A stretch of DNA of 57,002 nt from Klenkia terrae. GTDB lineage: Bacteria; Actinomycetota; Actinomycetes; Mycobacteriales; Geodermatophilaceae. The first letter of the stretch is position 1; each line of letters opens with the position of its first letter. The stretch is taken from contig NZ_UEXK01000004.1 in assembly GCF_900491935.1 (NCBI RefSeq), positions 2,072,865-2,129,866 on the forward strand, given 5' to 3'. The position numbers were made by a program, and so were the translations under genes. The notes under the pieces are model-generated. The model did not search any database, had not been told where the DNA came from, and worked only from the letters and a program-made list of their open reading frames with translations. Shown one piece after another: positions 23,902-33,434 of this stretch.

Positions 23902-26112
23902 TCAGCGGGGGAGCAGCACGTCGCCCTCGGCCGGGGCCGGCTCCTCGTCCCGGGACATCCGGTGCGGCCACCAGACCTTCTTGCCGGTCAGGTAGACCAG
24001 GGCGGGCACCAGCAGCGACCGGACGACGAAGGTGTCCAGCAGCACGCCGAAGGCCACCAGGAACGCGATCTGCAGCAGGAAGAGGATCGGCAGCACGCCC
24101 AGCGCGGCGAAGGTCGCGGCCAGCACGATGCCGGCGCTGGTGATCACCCCGCCGGTCACGGCCAGGCCGTGCAGCACGCCGGGCCGGGTGCCCTGCAGCA
24201 GCGACTCCTCGCGCACCCGGGTCATCAGGAAGATCGAGTAGTCGATCCCCAGCGCGACCAGGAAGACGAACGCGTAGAGCGGCACCGTCGGGTCCCCGCC
24301 GGGCAGGTCCAGCACGTGGTCGAAGACCAGCGCGGCGGCGCCCAGGGTGGCCGCGAAGCTCAGCACGTTGGCCAGCACCAGGAGCAGCGGGGCAAGCAGC
24401 GACCGCAGCAGCACGGCCAGGACGACGAAGACCACCAGCAGGATCACCGGGATGATCCGGTCCCGGTCGGCCGTCGAGTACTCCCGGACGTCGAGGGCCT
24501 GCGCCGTCGTCCCGCCGACCAGCACGTCGCCGTCGACGGCGTCCAGGTCGGTGCGCAGCGCGGCGACGGCGTCCTCGGCGGCGGGGGAGTCCGCGGCGTC
24601 GTCCAGGGTGACCTGCAGCTGCACCCGGCCGTCGGAGACCCGCGGCTGCCCGCCGTCGTCGAGCGTCGGGACGACCGAGGAGACGCCGTCGGCGGCCTCG
24701 ACCGCGCTGGTGACGGCGGCCAGCTCGGACTCCGGGGCGACCACCAGCGTCGGGGACCCCGAGCCCGCCGGGAAGTGCCGGGCCAGGGCCTCGCCGCCCA
24801 CCACGGACTCGACCCGGTCCAGGAACGTGTCGGTCTGGGAGACCCCGCCGGTGTCCAGGGTCGGTGCGAAGGCGGCCAGCACGACCAGGACCAGCGTGCT
24901 GAGCACGCCGACCGCGACCGGACGACGGCCGACCAGGCGGGCCACCCGGGCCCAGACGCCGGTGACCTCGGGGCCGCGCGAGCCCACCCGCGGGATGCCC
25001 GGCCAGAAGACCCAGCGGCCGTGCTCGCCGGGCGAGGTGCGGCCGGGCAGGACCAGCAGGGCCGGCAGGAAGGTCAGCGCGGCCAGCACCGCGGACACGA
25101 TGCCGACGGCGGTGACCGGGCCCAGCCCGCGGGTCGGGCCGATGTCGGCCAGCAGCAGGCAGAGCAGGCCGAGGACGACGGTGGCCGCGCTGGCCGCGAC
25201 CGGCTCCAGGGTCTGCCGCCAGGCCCGGCGCATCGCGTCGTAGCGGTCGTCGTGCCGGCGCAGCTCCTCCCGGTAGCGGGCGACCAGCAGCAGCGAGTAG
25301 TCCGTCGCCGCGCCCACGACCAGGATCGACAGGATGCCCTGGCCCTGGCCGTCGAGGGTGACGACGTCGGCGTCGGCCAGCAGGTACACGACCAGGCTGG
25401 CGGTGGTCAGCGCGAAGCCCGCCGTCAGCAGCACGAAGAACGGCAGCACGGGGGAGCGGTAGACCACCAGCAGGATCAGCAGCACGGCCACGCCGGCGAC
25501 CAGCAGCAGCGTGCCGTCGATGCCGCCGAAGGCGCTGACCAGGTCGGCGGTGGTGGCGGCCGGACCGGCCGTGTAGACCTGCACGCCGTCGCCGGACAGT
25601 CCCGCCGCGGCCTCCCGGATCTGCTCCACGGCCACGGTCACCGGGCTCTCGCCGTCGGGCAGCGAGGCCGACAGCTGGCCGGCGTCGAAGGACACCAGCG
25701 CCAGGGCGGCCAGACCGTCGTCGCTGGGCACGACCGGGATCGGGCCGGGCACCAGGAAGTCCCCGACCCGCTGGGCGGTCCCCCCGGTCACCGGCACCTC
25801 GACCTCGGGCACGGACGCGGCGAAGGCGCCGAAGTCGGCCAGCTGGGCCTGGGTGAGCGGGGTGCCGGACTCCAGCAGCAGGTAGGCCGGGAAGGCGTCG
25901 GAGTCGCTGAACCCGCCCGACAGCTCGGCCACCCGCTGGGACTCGGCGTCCGCCGGGAGGAACTCGCTCTGGGTGTTGGACTGGACCTCCGACAGCTTGC
26001 CGCTGTACGGCCCGGCGACCGACGACAGCGCCAGCCAGGCGAGCAGCAGCACCGCCGGCAGCAGCCAGCGGAGCCGGCGACGGGACGGCGTGAGGGTGGT
26101 CGAGCTGGCCAC
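23902..26112 (-). CDS. MMPL/RND family transporter
   Basis: Export protein of 736 residues in the MMPL subfamily of RND transporters. Two repeats are seen, each with one membrane helix, a large outer loop and a cluster of five helices. First block: VAGVAVLLILLVVYRSPVLPFFVLLTAGFALTT. Second block: VILLVVFVVLAVLLRSLLAPLLLVLANVL. The segment GAATDYSLLLVARYREELRR and its counterpart LGIDYSIFLMTRVREESL are the diagnostic MMPL motifs carrying the proton-relay Asp. Substrates are probably lipids or amphiphilic drugs. GTG start at 26112. It diverges from a MarR regulator over a symmetric operator, which indicates inducible efflux. Confidence 0.9.
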   Translation of the reverse strand: MASSTTLTPSRRRLRWLLPAVLLLAWLALSSVAGPYSGKLSEVQSNTQSEFLPADAESQRVAELSGGFSDSDAFPAYLLLESGTPLTQAQLADFGAFAASVPEVEVPVTGGTAQRVGDFLVPGPIPVVPSDDGLAALALVSFDAGQLSASLPDGESPVTVAVEQIREAAAGLSGDGVQVYTAGPAATTADLVSAFGGIDGTLLLVAGVAVLLILLVVYRSPVLPFFVLLTAGFALTTASLVVYLLADADVVTLDGQGQGILSILVVGAATDYSLLLVARYREELRRHDDRYDAMRRAWRQTLEPVAASAATVVLGLLCLLLADIGPTRGLGPVTAVGIVSAVLAALTFLPALLVLPGRTSPGEHGRWVFWPGIPRVGSRGPEVTGVWARVARLVGRRPVAVGVLSTLVLVVLAAFAPTLDTGGVSQTDTFLDRVESVVGGEALARHFPAGSGSPTLVVAPESELAAVTSAVEAADGVSSVVPTLDDGGQPRVSDGRVQLQVTLDDAADSPAAEDAVAALRTDLDAVDGDVLVGGTTAQALDVREYSTADRDRIIPVILLVVFVVLAVLLRSLLAPLLLVLANVLSFAATLGAAALVFDHVLDLPGGDPTVPLYAFVFLVALGIDYSIFLMTRVREESLLQGTRPGVLHGLAVTGGVITSAGIVLAATFAALGVLPILFLLQIAFLVAFGVLLDTFVVRSLLVPALVYLTGKKVWWPHRMSRDEEPAPAEGDVLLPR

Positions 26113-26153
26113 GGAGGGACTCCAGGGAGACGCGGGCGGGGCGGGGGAGCAGG

Positions 26154-26205
26154 ATGGTCAGCCTGCTGAGGATGCACGCTAGACGATGCTCAGCAGGCTG
26201 ACCAT
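26154..26205. promoter_or_regulatory. paired MarR-type operators
   Basis: Two perfect 17-nt arms, ATGGTCAGCCTGCTGAG (26154-26170) and its complement (26189-26205), separated by 18 bp in the MMPL/marR divergent gap. Each arm is itself near-palindromic (TCAGC-CT-GCTGA). The layout suggests one MarR dimer site per promoter, giving both autoregulation and control of the exporter. Confidence 0.75.
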
Positions 26206-26226
26206 TCGACGGGGGAGGGACTTCGC

Positions 26227-26670
26227 GTGTCGTCGCCACCGGACCCGTCGAGCTGGGCCACCGGGCGGCTGCTGTCCACCGCGGCCCGGCTGGTCGAGCA
26301 CGAGTGGGACGCCCACCTGGACCGGTGGGGGCTCAACCACTCGGGCTTCGCCGTCCTCCGGATGGTGTCGGGCGGCCCGCGGTCCCAACGCGAGCTGGCC
26401 CAGGCCATGCAGGTGGAGGACCAGACCATGAGCCGGGTGCTCGACCGGCTGGAGCGGCACGGGCACGTGACCCGCGAGCGCTCGACCACCGACCGGCGCC
26501 GGGTCGAGGTCACCCTCAGCGACACCGGCCGGGTGGCCGTGGCCGAGGCGGGGTCCGACGACGCCGCCGAGCGCCTCTTCGCCGGGGCGGTCGAGGACCT
26601 GCCTGCGCTGCGTGCCCAGCTGGCCCGGGTGGTGGACGTGCTGTCGGCCCGGCGCTGGTCGGCCGGCTGA
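26227..26670 (+). CDS. MarR family transcriptional regulator
   Basis: Winged-helix repressor of 147 residues. The MarR core is clear: GLNHSGFAVLRMVSGGPRSQRELAQAMQVEDQTMSRVLDRLERHGHVTRERSTTDRRRVEVTLSD, including the recognition helix and the DRR wing, with N- and C-terminal dimerisation helices. GTG start at 26227, 21 bp after a perfect inverted repeat shared with the divergent MMPL gene. Most likely a ligand-released repressor of that exporter and of itself. The amylosucrase gene starts 23 bp downstream on the same strand and may be co-transcribed. Confidence 0.9.
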   Translation: MSSPPDPSSWATGRLLSTAARLVEHEWDAHLDRWGLNHSGFAVLRMVSGGPRSQRELAQAMQVEDQTMSRVLDRLERHGHVTRERSTTDRRRVEVTLSDTGRVAVAEAGSDDAAERLFAGAVEDLPALRAQLARVVDVLSARRWSAG

Positions 26671-26693
26671 GCCCCGGCTGCGATGCTGCCGGG

Positions 26694-28553
26694 GTGGACG
26701 CCGAGCTGAGCACCCTGCCCGCCCACCGCCAGGAGCTGTTCCGGGCCCGGGTGCAGCGCTGGCTGCCCGACCTGCTCGACGGACTGGCCCCGCTGTACCC
26801 CGACCCGCAGGCCGTCGCCGACCGGCTGCTGACCGCCGCGGCGCGCGCCTTCGCCGCCCGCGACGACGAGCTGCACGCCCTGGACCTGCGCCGGAGCCTG
26901 GCCCCGGACTGGTTCCAGCGTCCCGACGTGGTCGGCTACGCCGCCTACGCCGAGCGGTTCGCCGGGGGCGACCTGGCCGCCGTGGCGCAGCGTGCGGGGT
27001 ACCTGCAGGACCTGGGCGTGAGCTACCTGCACCTGATGCCGGTGCTGACCCCCGGCCCACCGCCCAACGACGGCGGCTACGCCGTCGCCGACTACAGCTC
27101 GATCCGCCCGGACCTGGGCACCATGGCCGACCTGACCGCCCTCACCCGCGAGCTGCGCGGCCGCGGCATCAGCCTGTGCCTGGACCTGGTCCTCAACCAC
27201 GTGGCCCGCGAGCACACCTGGGCCCGGGAGGCCCGCGCCGGCGACCCGGTGAAGCGCGCGTACTTCCACGTCTACCCCGACCGGACGGGGCCCGACGCCT
27301 GGGAGGCCACCCTGCCCGAGGTCTTCCCTGACCTCGCACCGGGCAACTTCACCTGGGACGACGACCTCGACGGCTGGGTCTGGACGACGTTCAACGACTA
27401 CCAGTGGGACGTCGACTGGGCCAACCCCGACGTGTTCTGCGAGTACGCCGACGTGGTGCTGGACCTGGCCAACCACGGCGTCGAGGTGCTGCGGCTGGAC
27501 GCCATCGCGTTCACCTGGAAGCGCCTGGGCACGAACTGCCAGAACCAGCCCGAGGTGCACGCCCTCACCCAGGCCCTGCGCACGGTGGCCCGGATCGCCT
27601 GCCCGGCGCTGCTGTTCAAGGCCGAGGCGATCGTCGGGCCGCGGGACCTCGTCGGGTACCTGGGCACCGGTGAGCACTGGGGCAAGGTCAGCGACCTGGC
27701 CTACCACAACGGCCTCATGGTGCAGGTCTGGTCGATGCTGGCCGCGCGGGACGCCGTCCTCGCCTCCCGGGCGCTGCAGACCCTGCCCGTCCCGCCGGCC
27801 TCGACGGCCTGGATCACCTACGTGCGCTGCCACGACGACATCGGCTGGGCCATCGACGACGGCGACGCCGCGGCCGTGGGCATCTCCGGGTACGAGCACC
27901 GCCGGTTCCTCACCGACTGGTACGCCGGCACCTTCCCCGGTTCGTGGGCCCGCGGCCTGGTGTTCGGGGAGAACGCGGCGACCGGTGACCGGCGGATCTC
28001 GGGCACCGCGGCCTCCCTGGCCGGCCTCGGCGCCTGGGACCCGCAGGCCGCCGCCCGGGTGCTGCTCGCGCACGCCGTGGTGTTCGGGTTCGGCGGCATC
28101 CCGGTGCTGTGGTCCGGCGACGAGCTGGGGCTGCTCGACGACCCGCACTGGGCCGAGGAGCCCGGCCACGAGGGCGACAACCGGTGGGCGCACCGCCCCC
28201 GGCTGACCTGGGACCGGGACGGCCGCCCGGTGCCGGGCTCCCCGGCGATCGCGGCGGGCATCGCGGCTCTGGCCCGGGCCCGGGTGACCCTGCCGCAGCT
28301 GCACGCCTCGGTGGCCGCCCGGGTGCTCGACCCGCGCGACCCCGCCGTCCTGCTGGTCGCCCGGCCGCACCCGCTGGGCACCGTGCTGGGCGCCTACAAC
28401 GTCGCGCCCGGGCCCCGGCACGTGCCGCTGGACGTGCTGCGGGAGGTGGGCCTGGACCCGGCGGCCGTGGTCGACCACCTCACCGGGGCGGCGCCGCGGA
28501 TCGCCGAGGACGCCGTCCAGCTGGCCCCGTACCAGGCGGTCTGGCTGCGCTGA
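26694..28553 (+). CDS. amylosucrase (GH13_4)
   Basis: Glycoside hydrolase family 13 enzyme of 619 residues matching amylosucrase, which builds alpha-1,4-glucan from sucrose with release of fructose. Family-specific segments are RPDVVGYAAYAERFAGG, VSYLHLMPVLTP and NDGGYAVADYSSI. Catalytic Asp269 lies in VEVLRLDAIAFTWKRLG, Glu311 in LLFKAEAIVG, and His380-Asp381 in RCHDDIGWAI; the spacing agrees closely with Neisseria amylosucrase (Asp286, Glu328, His392). No signal peptide is visible, so it should be intracellular. GTG start at 26694. Its stop and that of the convergent FN3 gene share the palindrome TGACCCGGGTCA. Confidence 0.88.
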   Translation: MDAELSTLPAHRQELFRARVQRWLPDLLDGLAPLYPDPQAVADRLLTAAARAFAARDDELHALDLRRSLAPDWFQRPDVVGYAAYAERFAGGDLAAVAQRAGYLQDLGVSYLHLMPVLTPGPPPNDGGYAVADYSSIRPDLGTMADLTALTRELRGRGISLCLDLVLNHVAREHTWAREARAGDPVKRAYFHVYPDRTGPDAWEATLPEVFPDLAPGNFTWDDDLDGWVWTTFNDYQWDVDWANPDVFCEYADVVLDLANHGVEVLRLDAIAFTWKRLGTNCQNQPEVHALTQALRTVARIACPALLFKAEAIVGPRDLVGYLGTGEHWGKVSDLAYHNGLMVQVWSMLAARDAVLASRALQTLPVPPASTAWITYVRCHDDIGWAIDDGDAAAVGISGYEHRRFLTDWYAGTFPGSWARGLVFGENAATGDRRISGTAASLAGLGAWDPQAAARVLLAHAVVFGFGGIPVLWSGDELGLLDDPHWAEEPGHEGDNRWAHRPRLTWDRDGRPVPGSPAIAAGIAALARARVTLPQLHASVAARVLDPRDPAVLLVARPHPLGTVLGAYNVAPGPRHVPLDVLREVGLDPAAVVDHLTGAAPRIAEDAVQLAPYQAVWLR

Positions 28554-28559
28554 CCCGGG

Positions 28560-31500
28560 TCAGGGGACGGGGGACAGCACGGCCCCGGTGGTGAGGTCCT
28601 TGACGTAGAGGTCCCGCAGGCGGTTGGCGTCGGCGGTGACGAGTGCCTGGGACGTCGCCAGCACCACCAGGTCGCCGCGCACCGCCAGCACCCGGCCGTA
28701 CTCGGCCGGCGCCACCGACCCGGTCGGGCCGGTGACCGGCCGGCCGTCGCCGTCGGCGGTGACCAGGGTCAGCGTGCCGGTGTCCAGGTCCCGGCGGACG
28801 ACGTCGGTGTGCCCGTTGGTGTCGCCGGCGACCACCGCGGCGACGGTGGAGAAGAAGCCGTACCGGCCGGTGGGGTCCAGGGCGACCTGGTGCTCCCAGG
28901 CCGAGGTCTGGCCGGTGCCCAGCGGCGCCACGGCGCCGGTCACGGTGTCCTTGCGGTAGGCCAACCCGGTCGACCAGCTGGACGTCGGTGCGCTCGGCTT
29001 GGCCGCGGTCACGAAAGCCACGTACCGGCCGTCGTCGGACAGGTCGACGTCCCCGAGGTCCCGGAAGACCCCGACCGTCGTCGTGCCCATCGTGCTCACC
29101 ACCGTGGCGTCGCCGGCCCCGGCGCCGGACAGCGTCCGCCGGTAGAGCACGACCGGGCCGTTGGGGCCGGACGCCGGGAACAGCGCGAACCGGCCGTCCG
29201 GCGTCAGGGCCAGCGCCGGCCCGGTGGCCGCCCGCGGCAGGTCGGCGCCGGTGCCGGTCGCCGAGACCCGGGTGACCGCGCCGGTGGACAGCCGCTTGGC
29301 GTAGACGTCGACGACCCCGTTGGTGTCGACCGGACCCAGGTCGTCGCGGGCGGAGTAGAAGAGCACCAGGTCGCCGTCGCCGCTGATCACGACGGTCGGG
29401 CTGGTGGCGTAGACCGACGACCCGCCCTGCAGCTCGGTGCCGGGCACCGAGGCGCTGACCCGGCCGGTGGTCGGCGCGCTGACCAGGGCCCACGTGCCGG
29501 TGGCGGTGTCCAGGCGGTAGACGTCGGCCAGGGTGTTGGTGTCGGCGGCCACCAACCGGGCCGTGGTGGCCAGCGCGACGTACCGGCCGTCGTCGCTGAT
29601 CGCCGGCGCCGCGAGGTTGGTGGCGTCGGCGGCCGAGGCCCCGGCGGCCATCGGCGCGAGCCGGCTCGCGGTGCCCGTCGTCCGGTCCAGCCGGTACAGC
29701 TCGTAGGCGGTGTTGGTGTCGGCGGCCTCGAGCCGGGCCCGGGTGCCGACCACCACGAAGCGGCCGTCGGAGCTGACCGCCAGACCGCCCGTCTCGCCGG
29801 AGCCCTGCGCGGGCACCGTGGCCCCGACCGGGACGACGGCGACCGCTGCGGACACGACCGAGGCGTTGCCGCTGGGGTCCACCGCGACCACGGTGATCGA
29901 GTAGGAGGTGCCGTTGGTCAGCCCGGTGAGGACGACGGGGGACGCGGTCGGCGAGGCGACGAGGACGCCGTCCCGGTACACCCGGTAGACCAGCGGATCG
30001 GGGTCGGCCGGCGCGGTCCAGGAGACGGTGGCCGACCCGCTGGCCGCGCGGGCGGTGACCGCGGTCGGGGCGGCCGGGGCCGTGCTGTCGTAGGGCGTGG
30101 CGGTGACCGCGGCCGACGCGGCGGAGACGTTGCCGTGCCCGTCCACGGCGACCACGGTGAACGTCGCCGCGGCACCCGGCGCCAGGCCGGTCACCGTGGC
30201 CGAGGTCCCGGTGGTCGTGGCCACCACGACGCCGTCGCGCAGCACCCGGTAGCCGACCACGTCGGCGTCGGCCGGCGCGGTCCAGGTCAGCCCGACCTGC
30301 CGCTCGCCCGCGGTCGCCGCCGGGCCCGCCGGGGCGCCCGGCGCGGTCGTGTCGGTCGGGGTGGCCGACGTCGAGGGACCGGTGGCCGACCGGTTGCCGT
30401 GGGTGTCCACCGCGACCAGGGCGTAGGAGTAGGCGCGGTCGGCGACCAGGGCGGTGTCGGTGAACGAGGTCCCGGTGACGGTGGCGATCTCGACGCCGTC
30501 CCGCAGCACCCGGTAGGTGGCCAGGTCGGGCTCGGTGTTGGCCGGCCAGGTCAGGTCGACCCGGCCGTCGCCCGGGGTGGCGGTGACCGCACCGGGGGTG
30601 GCCGGGGCCGTCAGGTCGGTCGGGGTCGCGGTGGTCGCCGCGGAGGCGGGGGACCGGTTGCCGTGGCCGTCGACGGCCACCACGCGGTAGGCGTAGGCGG
30701 TGTCGTTCGTCAGCCCGGGGTCGGTGTAGGACGTGCCGGTGACCGTTGCGACCTCGACGCCGTCCCGCAGCACGCGGTAGGAGGCCACGTCGGGGTCGGC
30801 GTTCGCGGGCCAGCTCAGCGCGACCTGGCCGTCGCCGGGCACGGCGGTCGGCGCGGCCGGGGCGGCCGGGGCGGTCAGGTCGGTCGGGGTGGCCGGCACC
30901 GCGGTCGAGGTGGCCGACCGGTTGCCGTGGGTGTCCACGGCCACCAGGGACCACGCGGAGGTCTGGTCGTTGGTCAACCCGGTCGCGGTGTACGACGTCC
31001 CGGTGACGGTGGCGACCTCGACGCCGTCCCGCAGCACCCGGTAGGTGGCCAGGTCGGGCTCGGTGTTCGCCGTCCAGGTCAGCACGACCTGGCCGTCCCC
31101 GCGGGCGACGGCCAGGCCGGTCGGCGGCGCCGGCGGCGTGAGGTCGGTGGGGGTGGCCGGCACGACGGCGGTGGCGACCGAGTCGTTGCCGTGGGTGTCC
31201 ACGGCGGCCAGCCGGTAGGCGTAGGTGCGGTCGTTGGTCAGGCCGGTGTCGGCGTAGGAGGTGCCGGTGACCGTGGCCAGCAGCAGGCCGTCGCGGTACA
31301 GCCGGTAGGAGGCCAGGTCGGGCTCGCCGTTCGCCGTCCAGGCCAGGTCGACCCGGGCGTCGCCGCGGACCGCGGTGAACCCGGTCGGGGTGGCCGGGGC
31401 CGTCAGGTCGGTGGGCGTGCCGCTGACCGCGGCGGAGGCGGCGGAGCGGTTGCCGTGGGTGTCCACCGCGACCAGCCGGTAGGCGTACGCGGTGTCGTCG

Positions 31501-33434
31501 GTCAGCCCGGTGTCGACGTAGGAGGTGCCGGTGACCGTGGCGACCTCGACGCCGTCCCGCAGCACCCGGTAGGTGGCCAGGTCGGGCTCGGTGTTCGCCG
31601 TCCAGGAGAGGGTGACCCGCTGCTCGCCGCGGGCCACGGCCAGGCCGACCGGGACGGCCGGCGGGGTCAGGTCGGTGGGGGTGGCGCTGACCGCGGCCGA
31701 CGCGGCGGACCGGTTGCCGTGGGTGTCCACCGCGACCAGCCGGTAGGCGTAGGACCGGTCGTTGGTCAGGCCGGTGTCGGTGTACGACGTCCCGGTGACC
31801 GTGGCCACCTCGACGCCGTCCCGCAGCACCCGGTAGGTGGCCACGTCGGTCTCGGGGTTCGCCGTCCAGCCGAGCTGGACCCGGCCGTCGCCGCGCACGG
31901 CGGTCAGCCCGGTGGGCGCGGACGGGGGCGTGAGGTCCGTCGGGGTGGCCGACACGGCCGCCGAGGCCGCCGACCGGTTGCCGTGGGTGTCCACGGCGAC
32001 CAGCCGGTAGGCGTACGCGGTGTCGTTGGCCAGCCCGGTGTCGGCGTAGGAGGTGCCGGTGACCGTGGCGATCTCAACGCCGTCGCGCAGCACCCGGTAG
32101 GTGGCCAGGTCGGCCTCGGCGTTCGCCGTCCAGGTCAGGTCCACCCGGCCGTCGCCGCGCACCGCGGCCAGCCCGGTCGGGACGGCGGGCGGGGTCAGGT
32201 CGGTGGGCGTGGCGTTCACCGACGCGGAGGGGGCCGACCGGTTGGTGTGGGTGTCCACGGCCACCAGCCGGTAGCCGTAGGTGCGGTCGTTGGTCAGCCC
32301 GGTGTCGGTGTACGACGTCCCGGTGACCGTGGCGATCTCCACGCCGTCCCGCAGCACGCGGTAGGAGGCCAGATCCGGCTCGGTGTTCGCCGTCCACGAC
32401 AGCGCGACGCTCTGCTCGCCGCGGACCGCGGTCAACCCGGTCGGCACCGCCGGCGGGGTCAGGTCGGTGGGGGTGGCGTTGATCTGGGCGGTCGGGACCG
32501 ACCGGTTGTCGTGCCCGTCGACCGCGACGAGCGAGTAGCGGTAGGTGCGGTCGTTGACCAGGCCGGTGTCGGTGTAGCCGCGGGTGCCGGCCGGGATGGT
32601 GGCCACCTCGACCCCGTCGCGCAGCAGCCGGTAGGAGGTCACGTCGGTCTCGGGGTTGGCCGCCCACGACACCGTCACCTGGCCGTCGCCGCGCTCGGTG
32701 AGCAGCATCGTCGGGGTGCCGGGCGGGGTCAGGTCGGTGGGCGTCGCCGCCACCGGCGGTGCCGACGAGTTGGACCACTGCCGGGAGACGTCGATCGCCT
32801 GGACGCGGTAGCGGTAGGTGGTGTCGTTGACCAGGCCGGTGTCGGTGAACGTGCGCCCGGTGAGCGTCCCGCTGACCGGGGTGCCGTCGCGCAGCACCTG
32901 GTACCCGGCCAGGTCGGGCTCGGTGTTCGCCGCCCAGGTCACGGTGACCTGGCCGTCCCCGCGGACCGCGGCGACCCCGGTCGGCGCAGCCGGGGCGACG
33001 CCGTCCCGCGGGTAGCTCGACGCCGTCGCCGGGACCGTGCCGGTGGCCGTCTGCAGGCCCAGCAGGTTGTAGCTGGTCCTGGTGAAGACCTGGACCGTGT
33101 AGTCGGTGCCGTTGGTCAGCCCGGTGATGGGCGTCGTCGTCGTCGTGCCGGTGACGGTGGTCTGGTAGGAGCCCACCTTGACCACGTACCCGCTGCGGTT
33201 GGGCTCCGTCGAGGCCGTCCAGGTCACCGTCGTGAACTGGCCGTTGCCTGGGGTGATGACCACGTTGGTCGGGGGCAGCGGGTTGCTGTCGCTCGCCTCG
33301 ACCAGCGCAGGGGTGTCGACCGGTGGCGTCGCGACGGCGAGCAGCACCCCGCCCAGCAGGGCGGCGCCGAGCGCGGCCCGGACGAGGGCCCACCTCAGGC
33401 GTCGACCGCCCGGTCGCTGATCCACGTGGAACAT
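28560..33434 (-). CDS. giant secreted protein: 13 FN3 domains plus beta-propeller
   Basis: Predicted exported protein of 1624 residues. A hydrophobic N-terminal signal (about 16-37, ALVRAALGAALLGGVLLAVA) precedes 13 fibronectin type III domains of about 88 residues. Most have the pattern DLTPPxxPTGL...TWTANTEPDLxxYRVLRDG...VTGTSYTDTGLTND...YRLVAVDTHGNRS. The last ~430 residues are a TolB/PD40-like beta-propeller with repeats such as AVSSDGRFVVVGT, AISDDGRYVALAT and DLSDDGRYVAFVT. No LPXTG, membrane anchor or SLH domain ends the protein, so it is probably free or loosely wall-associated. Function may be adhesion or ligand display. ATG 33434 is chosen because the signal follows it directly. Confidence 0.85.
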   Translation of the reverse strand: MFHVDQRPGGRRLRWALVRAALGAALLGGVLLAVATPPVDTPALVEASDSNPLPPTNVVITPGNGQFTTVTWTASTEPNRSGYVVKVGSYQTTVTGTTTTTPITGLTNGTDYTVQVFTRTSYNLLGLQTATGTVPATASSYPRDGVAPAAPTGVAAVRGDGQVTVTWAANTEPDLAGYQVLRDGTPVSGTLTGRTFTDTGLVNDTTYRYRVQAIDVSRQWSNSSAPPVAATPTDLTPPGTPTMLLTERGDGQVTVSWAANPETDVTSYRLLRDGVEVATIPAGTRGYTDTGLVNDRTYRYSLVAVDGHDNRSVPTAQINATPTDLTPPAVPTGLTAVRGEQSVALSWTANTEPDLASYRVLRDGVEIATVTGTSYTDTGLTNDRTYGYRLVAVDTHTNRSAPSASVNATPTDLTPPAVPTGLAAVRGDGRVDLTWTANAEADLATYRVLRDGVEIATVTGTSYADTGLANDTAYAYRLVAVDTHGNRSAASAAVSATPTDLTPPSAPTGLTAVRGDGRVQLGWTANPETDVATYRVLRDGVEVATVTGTSYTDTGLTNDRSYAYRLVAVDTHGNRSAASAAVSATPTDLTPPAVPVGLAVARGEQRVTLSWTANTEPDLATYRVLRDGVEVATVTGTSYVDTGLTDDTAYAYRLVAVDTHGNRSAASAAVSGTPTDLTAPATPTGFTAVRGDARVDLAWTANGEPDLASYRLYRDGLLLATVTGTSYADTGLTNDRTYAYRLAAVDTHGNDSVATAVVPATPTDLTPPAPPTGLAVARGDGQVVLTWTANTEPDLATYRVLRDGVEVATVTGTSYTATGLTNDQTSAWSLVAVDTHGNRSATSTAVPATPTDLTAPAAPAAPTAVPGDGQVALSWPANADPDVASYRVLRDGVEVATVTGTSYTDPGLTNDTAYAYRVVAVDGHGNRSPASAATTATPTDLTAPATPGAVTATPGDGRVDLTWPANTEPDLATYRVLRDGVEIATVTGTSFTDTALVADRAYSYALVAVDTHGNRSATGPSTSATPTDTTAPGAPAGPAATAGERQVGLTWTAPADADVVGYRVLRDGVVVATTTGTSATVTGLAPGAAATFTVVAVDGHGNVSAASAAVTATPYDSTAPAAPTAVTARAASGSATVSWTAPADPDPLVYRVYRDGVLVASPTASPVVLTGLTNGTSYSITVVAVDPSGNASVVSAAVAVVPVGATVPAQGSGETGGLAVSSDGRFVVVGTRARLEAADTNTAYELYRLDRTTGTASRLAPMAAGASAADATNLAAPAISDDGRYVALATTARLVAADTNTLADVYRLDTATGTWALVSAPTTGRVSASVPGTELQGGSSVYATSPTVVISGDGDLVLFYSARDDLGPVDTNGVVDVYAKRLSTGAVTRVSATGTGADLPRAATGPALALTPDGRFALFPASGPNGPVVLYRRTLSGAGAGDATVVSTMGTTTVGVFRDLGDVDLSDDGRYVAFVTAAKPSAPTSSWSTGLAYRKDTVTGAVAPLGTGQTSAWEHQVALDPTGRYGFFSTVAAVVAGDTNGHTDVVRRDLDTGTLTLVTADGDGRPVTGPTGSVAPAEYGRVLAVRGDLVVLATSQALVTADANRLRDLYVKDLTTGAVLSPVP
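30354..32735. repeat. tandem ~264-bp repeats (FN3 domains 3-11)
   Basis: Nine consecutive FN3-coding units of about 264 bp (88 codons), with boundaries at 32735, 32465, 32201 and so on down to 30354. They are highly similar at DNA level, for example recurring GTGCCGGTGACCGTGGC blocks. This suggests expansion by unequal recombination, and copy number may vary between strains. Confidence 0.8.
33419..33432. other. parS-like palindrome variant at gene start
   Basis: GATCCACGTGGAAC differs from the 14-bp palindrome at 19182, 47994 and 56506 by one base. It overlaps the start of the FN3-protein gene, where it encodes the residues MFHVD. In actinobacteria, FHV-containing N termini are a frequent by-product of parS sites embedded in gene starts. 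Confidence 0.5.

Noticed and set aside
28551-28562. Palindrome TGACCCGGGTCA containing both stop codons of convergent genes
   Set aside because: Convergent TGA stops separated by a few bases readily create such symmetry. It is too short for a terminator or operator claim.
30354-32735. Tandem repeats as a CRISPR array
   Set aside because: The unit is about 264 bp, in frame, and codes for FN3 domains. There are no short repeats with unique spacers and no cas genes.
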